Source: Treponema brennaborense DSM 12168
GTDB lineage: Bacteria; Spirochaetota; Spirochaetia; Treponematales; Treponemataceae
Direction of reading: 5' to 3'
NCBI RefSeq assembly: GCF_000212415.1
Contig: NC_015500.1
Span: forward strand, 1,736,001-1,800,000
Length of the DNA: 64,000 bases
Part shown: in pieces, positions 59,901 to 64,000 of the stretch
Layout: the number at the start of each line of letters is the position of its first letter
Position numbering within the stretch: the first letter of the stretch is position 1
Notes under the pieces: model-generated
What the model was told of the DNA's origin: nothing
Databases searched by the model: none
What the model saw: only the letters and a program-made list of their open reading frames with translations
Program-made: the position numbers and the translations under genes

Positions 59901-60770
59901 ATGGGATTGCTGAGCCACATAGAATCGATTCGGACCGAAACACCGGTTTCCGAAAAACAAGGACTGCTGCACCGGGCTGAATCGATTCACGGAAAAACAA
60001 TACCGGCAGCGGAACGACGCGAACCGTTCGATTTTCACGATTTTGCGAATGAAATCGGATTGCGGAAAACGGCGATTCTTGTTCCGTACGCTTCGCGGTT
60101 TTTCATGCGATATGCTCACGGGTTCGACGCGGAAACGATTCTGAAATCCGTTTCCACAGCCGATTTCTGGAACGGCACGTTTCCCGGCATACGGGAATGG
60201 CAGTGCGTCGACGGGACACGGCTTGAACCGTATTATCAGCTTTTTTCATCGGACGAAATACATCGAATGCAAAGCATATACCTGAAATCGTTTCCGCTGC
60301 CGTCCGATATCGCCGCGCGCGCCATCATGCTCATTGCCGACGAAGCGGACGTTTCGCCGGAAACGATGGATCCGCTCATGGAAGAACTCGCCGATTGCAT
60401 CTGTTCCGATATGATTTGCTTCCCCTACAATATGAAACTGCCCCGCTTCGAGACGTTCGCTTCGGAAACTGATCCGCAGACGCTTCCGTTTACGCTGTTT
60501 TTTTCGGATGCAATCGCCGAATCAGTCCGAAACGCGAATACGGATCAGGAAGCGGCCGCAATACTTGAAGCGACGGTGTTTTCCGAAATTTACGTGCGGT
60601 TATGCGCGCACATCGGCAGTCCCGACCGCTGCATACCGGATACGGCGATGAAAGTCAAACTGTACCTGCAATCGCAGGAGACCCTTGACGCGGACATAAT
60701 CCTTTTCCAATGCAAAAAGACGCTCGCTTCCGTACTCGGCAAAGCAGCACAGCTGATACGGATAGCGTAA
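59901..60770 (+). CDS. Hypothetical protein (289 aa) upstream of the Maf-like genes
   Basis: A soluble 289-residue protein starting MGLLSHIESIRTETPVSEKQ, rich in helices, with no signal peptide. The core contains LRKTAILVPYASRFFMRYAH, AETILKSVSTADFWNGTFPG and LYLQSQETLDADIILFQCKK. No family recognised. ATG 59901 begins 2 nt after the acidic protein stop; a longer frame from 59829 would overlap it. The first Maf-like gene follows after 5 bp. The tight packing suggests co-translation and joint function with the surrounding genes. Confidence 0.78.
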   Translation: MGLLSHIESIRTETPVSEKQGLLHRAESIHGKTIPAAERREPFDFHDFANEIGLRKTAILVPYASRFFMRYAHGFDAETILKSVSTADFWNGTFPGIREWQCVDGTRLEPYYQLFSSDEIHRMQSIYLKSFPLPSDIAARAIMLIADEADVSPETMDPLMEELADCICSDMICFPYNMKLPRFETFASETDPQTLPFTLFFSDAIAESVRNANTDQEAAAILEATVFSEIYVRLCAHIGSPDRCIPDTAMKVKLYLQSQETLDADIILFQCKKTLASVLGKAAQLIRIA

Positions 60771-60775
60771 GGCGC

Positions 60776-62329
60776 ATGAACGATACCGTATTCGACACGG
60801 CAAAAAACGGTATGCGCTCCTGCACGGTGCGCGGCGTCAGATTACATTCGGCCTACGACCCGCAAAAAGAAGCGGATCGTTTTGTTGCCGGTTTACAGCC
60901 TGATTTCGCCCCGGCGGCAATAATCGTAACGGAACCCGCCCTTTCCTACTGCACCCGGCCGCTCAAAGAGCGATTTCCGGCAGCGAAAATCGGAGCCGTC
61001 AGATTCAGCACGGCGTTTACGCAATCGGACGCGGAATGGGATTTTATCATTCCGGCCGGACAAACGGCGAACAATCTTCTTTCCGTACTGGATGAAACGG
61101 AACTCGTTTCCACCTTATTTCTCTCATGGGAACCGTCGCAGCGCGCTTTTCCCGAACGATACGCCGCCGTACGCAAAGAAATCGGTGCGGCGATAGAGAC
61201 GGCGCGGGACGTGCTGGGAACACGTGCGTACTTTGCCGAGCGGTGGATGAAAAACGCGTGCCGATTCTGCCTTTCAGTGCGGCGAACGGCACTCATAGCC
61301 GCGGGAGACGCACCCGTCGTCGTAGCCGCCTCGGGCCCTTCGCTTGAAGCTTCACTGCCGTATATACGCCGCTTGCGACAAAGCATATTTCTCATAGCCG
61401 TATCTTCGGCGTACGGGCCGCTCGTCGCGGCGGAAATACGACCGGACGTCTGTATTTCAACGGACGGCGGTTATTGGGCAAAAAAACATATCGAACGCTG
61501 CGCCGTGCCGTTCGCCGTTTCGGCGGAGAGCGCGGTTCCCGAAACGCTTTTGGAACGGGAACTCTGCATTCCGTTATACTACGGAGACGCGCCGGAAGCG
61601 GAATTGCTGCGCGCGTGCGGAATACCGGCGATCGGCGCCCGGCGGAATGGAACGGTCAGCGGAACGGCGGCGGAACTGGCACTCGCGCTGACCAGCGGGC
61701 CGGTTTTTGCCTGCGGACTAGATCTTGCCTCCGGCAAAGGCGTTCAGCACGCGCGCCCGAACGCACTGGAAGCGGGAAACGCAGCCCGCGATTACCGATT
61801 GAACCCCGCCCAAACTCGGCTGTATCCTTCGGAATTTGAAAGCGGCTCGCTCGCCGTATACCGCGGCTGGTTCGCCGCTCGGGACGGCGACTTCAAAAAC
61901 CGTTTTTTCAGACTCACCGCCGACACTGCCGGCACGTACGGTGATACTGCCGGCGCGTCCGCTGATGCCGGCACGCCGGGCGCATTTTCCTCTGCCGGAA
62001 GCATGCTCGGCAGCATACGGACACTGAACTGGAACGACGCAATCGATCGTTTTTTATCCGGTGAATCCGCGGGACGAACGAAACCTTCGATACGCACCGT
62101 TCGCAAAATACCCGATCAGCGAAAACGATACGAAATACTGAAAACGTTTTTTTCGGACGGAAGGCCCGAATCGCTGCCGGAAACGTGGCTGTCCGCGCTC
62201 GCACCGGCGGAATTCGCGTTGTGGAAACGCAACAGGGAATCACACCGCGCATCTTCCGCCCTTGAAGAAAAAATACGGCTCCGCCTGCAGCGTATACGAC
62301 ACGTTATCGAACGTCGGAGACCGCAATGA
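60776..62329 (+). CDS. DUF115/Maf-type motility-associated glycosyltransferase-like protein 1
   Basis: A 517-residue protein. The DUF115 (MptE-like) core at about residues 170-330 includes VVVAASGPSLEASLPYIRRL, FLIAVSSAYGPLVAAEIRPD and VCISTDGGYWAKKHIER. In Campylobacter and other flagellates Maf proteins with this domain transfer nonulosonic acids onto flagellin. An insertion rich in A/G/T (TYGDTAGASADAGTPGAFSS, about 400-430) interrupts the C-terminal part. It overlaps the second Maf-like gene by 4 nt. ATG 60776 is chosen because the upstream frame overlaps the previous gene. With neuB and manC nearby, a role in flagellin modification is the best guess. Confidence 0.82.
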   Translation: MNDTVFDTAKNGMRSCTVRGVRLHSAYDPQKEADRFVAGLQPDFAPAAIIVTEPALSYCTRPLKERFPAAKIGAVRFSTAFTQSDAEWDFIIPAGQTANNLLSVLDETELVSTLFLSWEPSQRAFPERYAAVRKEIGAAIETARDVLGTRAYFAERWMKNACRFCLSVRRTALIAAGDAPVVVAASGPSLEASLPYIRRLRQSIFLIAVSSAYGPLVAAEIRPDVCISTDGGYWAKKHIERCAVPFAVSAESAVPETLLERELCIPLYYGDAPEAELLRACGIPAIGARRNGTVSGTAAELALALTSGPVFACGLDLASGKGVQHARPNALEAGNAARDYRLNPAQTRLYPSEFESGSLAVYRGWFAARDGDFKNRFFRLTADTAGTYGDTAGASADAGTPGAFSSAGSMLGSIRTLNWNDAIDRFLSGESAGRTKPSIRTVRKIPDQRKRYEILKTFFSDGRPESLPETWLSALAPAEFALWKRNRESHRASSALEEKIRLRLQRIRHVIERRRPQ

Positions 62330-63861
62330 AACCGCTTTCATATCGCAGCGTCGACACTGCCCAAAACGGACAGCCCGTGCCGGTTTTTGCGGACGGCAAA
62401 ACGATGTATTCCCGATACGATCCGGAGCGGGACGCCCGCATTTTTGCCGAAGGGATTCCCGAATCCGCCGGCTGCGTTCTCGTCTGCGGACTCGGCAGCG
62501 CACTGCACGTAAGCGCACTGCGGCGAAAGCTGCCTCGATCAAAAATCATCGTCATTGAAGCGTCCGCTGCGGATATCGATTTTCTGAAGGCACACGCCGA
62601 TTTGTCCGCCGTATTCGCCGACGGCGATACGGTGCTCTGCACGCCGGAACGCATCGAACGGACGATACTCGAAACGTATATTCCCGTGCTGCACGGAGAT
62701 TTTCTGCTGGCGCCGCTGCGGGCGTGGGCGGATTTTCATCCGAATATCTTATCCGCCGTAAAAGAGCACGTCCGTTCCGCAATCGAAAAAATCGCGGCGG
62801 ACACGTCGACGCAAGCACGCTTCGGCAAGATCTGGCATCGGAATATTCTGCAGAACTTACTGACGGCAGACACGCTGAACTGCGGCGTAATTCCGCCGAT
62901 CGCTGCGGACAAAAAAGCACTGATAACGGGCGCGGGGCCGACGCTCGACCGCACCTGGCACATCATGGAGCGGAACAGACAACGTTTTTACGTCATCGCC
63001 GCCGATACGGCGCTGGCTGCCCTCGCCCGCAGGCACATCGCGCCGGACGCGGTGGTTACCGTCGACGGCAGCTGCGTTTCCGCCGGACACTTTTACGGAA
63101 AACTGCCGCCCGAAACGCTGGTGATCGCCGACTTGTGCGCCTGCCCCGCCGCCGTCCGCCGCGCCGTACGCTGCGGCTGTCCGATACTGTTTACCGGAAA
63201 CGGACATCCGCTCGGCACGCTGGCTTCCGGATATTTTGCCCGGAACGGATCCGCGCCGCTTCCGGAACTTGAAACGGGAGCAGGTACGGTTACCGCCGCG
63301 GCGCTCGATTTTGCCGTAAAAGCCGGCTTTCGCGACGTTTCCGTATTGGGCGCGGATTTCGGCTATACGGAAGGCAAACCGTACGCAAAGGGAACGTATC
63401 TCGACGATATATACAACCGCTGTTCCCGGCGAACGCTGCCGCAGGAACAGCAATTCACCGAACTCATGTACCGTTCGCCCGTATACCGAACGTCCGCCAG
63501 TATTCTTACGACCGGAACGATGCACGCCTACCGCACGGCGTTCAGCGCGTACGTGCAGGCGGTACGCGGCGTCCGCATAGAATGGAACGGAACGGAGCAT
63601 TATGAGGAACCCGCGGACACGGATTCGGCCACGAAGGCGGAACACGGATACGATATGGTTCCCCGTCCGTACCGCGGCCGGGAATTCGCCGTCTGGTATA
63701 CGGAACTGCTTCGCCGAAACGATCCGGCAGCGATTACTTCCGTGCTGCCGCTCGCCGCCTGGTATCGAACGAAATTAGACTACAAAAATGATATTTTTTC
63801 ATTGTTGAAACTTGCATACACGCAAACACTACGCTATACTGAGAGTCACTATGGAACGTAA
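62326..63861 (+). CDS. DUF115/Maf-type motility-associated glycosyltransferase-like protein 2
   Basis: A 511-residue DUF115 protein. Core motifs: ALITGAGPTLDRTWHIMERN, FYVIAADTALAALARRHIAP, AVVTVDGSCVSAGHFYGKLP and VSVLGADFGYTEGKPYAKGT. The N-terminus has a separate small Rossmann-like segment (VLVCGLGSALHVSALRRKLP). Compared with its upstream neighbour, the DUF115 core is more complete and closer to characterised Maf proteins. It overlaps that gene by 4 nt and the following membrane protein gene by 11 nt. The two tandem copies are diverged and may act on different sites or donors. Confidence 0.85.
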   Translation: MKPLSYRSVDTAQNGQPVPVFADGKTMYSRYDPERDARIFAEGIPESAGCVLVCGLGSALHVSALRRKLPRSKIIVIEASAADIDFLKAHADLSAVFADGDTVLCTPERIERTILETYIPVLHGDFLLAPLRAWADFHPNILSAVKEHVRSAIEKIAADTSTQARFGKIWHRNILQNLLTADTLNCGVIPPIAADKKALITGAGPTLDRTWHIMERNRQRFYVIAADTALAALARRHIAPDAVVTVDGSCVSAGHFYGKLPPETLVIADLCACPAAVRRAVRCGCPILFTGNGHPLGTLASGYFARNGSAPLPELETGAGTVTAAALDFAVKAGFRDVSVLGADFGYTEGKPYAKGTYLDDIYNRCSRRTLPQEQQFTELMYRSPVYRTSASILTTGTMHAYRTAFSAYVQAVRGVRIEWNGTEHYEEPADTDSATKAEHGYDMVPRPYRGREFAVWYTELLRRNDPAAITSVLPLAAWYRTKLDYKNDIFSLLKLAYTQTLRYTESHYGT

Positions 63862-64000
63862 AGGGATCACCATTTTTTCAATCTGCATCGCATTGGCATT
63901 CGCCGCCGCGCTCGTGTTTTTCGGAACGGCGATTTACTCGGAATACCGTAAAAACGTAACCGGCATTCAGGCTGCCGCGGCTGACTTCATTCAAAACGCA
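63851..64000 (+). CDS. Membrane protein, N-terminal part, cut by window edge
   Basis: The frame from ATG 63851 stays open to the edge (50 codons). It reads MERKGITIFSICIALAFAAA then LVFFGTAIYSEYRKNVTGIQ, with one membrane helix at about residues 7-27 and a probable periplasmic part after it. The start lies inside the end of the second Maf-like gene, so it belongs to the same operon. Too little is present for a family. Confidence 0.65.
   Translation, partial: MERKGITIFSICIALAFAAALVFFGTAIYSEYRKNVTGIQAAAADFIQNA

Overview
The window looks like chromosomal DNA of a host-associated spirochaete, most likely a Treponema of moderate GC content. This rests on recognisable proteins rather than on a search: a P83/100-family antigen, the paired TIGR03545/TIGR03546-type membrane proteins, spirochaete-style lipoprotein and signal peptides, two DUF115 (Maf-type) flagellin glycosyltransferase-like proteins, and many Treponema-style hypothetical proteins. 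No phage, insertion sequence, CRISPR array or plasmid module was seen.

Layout. 1-3.8 kb: partial hypothetical, small hypothetical and an M16C (presequence-protease-like) metalloprotease, all minus. 3.97-5.86 kb: leuA behind a complete attenuator (promoter, leader peptide with three consecutive CUA leucine codons, terminator). 6.0-6.27 kb: tRNA-His, -Arg and -Lys (minus). 6.5-7.8 kb: a hypothetical protein and a membrane-anchored LuxR-type regulator, followed by a structured intergenic element. 8.3-10.9 kb: ruvA-ruvB-queA. 11-12.2 kb: rubrerythrin with a PerR-like operator, then a Fur/PerR-family regulator. 12.3-15.1 kb: giant ankyrin-repeat lipoprotein. 15.2-17.25 kb: TrpR-like protein, small hypothetical, TatD nuclease, tRNA-Pro and tRNA-Asp. 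17.4-28.2 kb: an eight-gene chemosensory operon on the minus strand (cheW, cheW-like, cheB, cheR, cheA-REC hybrid, REC-GAF-adenylyl cyclase, two six-TM chemoreceptors). 28.5-32.5 kb: grpE-dnaK-dnaJ (minus). 32.6-37 kb: a radical-SAM-like barrel lacking its cluster motif, asnA, uvrD/pcrA. 37.1-43 kb: a tiny membrane protein, isochorismatase-type hydrolase, rumA-type methyltransferase, beta-propeller protein, P83/100 protein. 43-50 kb (minus): VOC protein, AraC regulator, TIGR03545/TIGR03546 pair, glgA, aminotransferase. 50.3-54.8 kb: secreted hypothetical, manC, neuB, smpB, secreted hypothetical. 54.8-55.9 kb (minus): tsaC and a DivIC-like protein. 56.2-64 kb: a 1222-residue acidic repeat protein, a hypothetical, two Maf-like proteins and a membrane protein cut by the window edge.

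Three themes join the genes. First, a self-contained chemosensory array whose operon encodes an apparently intact class III adenylyl cyclase carrying its own receiver domain, so its output may be cAMP rather than, or as well as, motility. Second, a probable nonulosonic-acid/flagellin-glycosylation theme (manC, neuB, two Maf homologues). Third, a transcription pattern: at least nine genes have a good sigma-70 promoter whose -10 hexamer lies only 6-9 nt before the start codon with no ribosome binding site, implying leaderless or near-leaderless mRNAs. All assignments come from reading the sequence; no database search was run.
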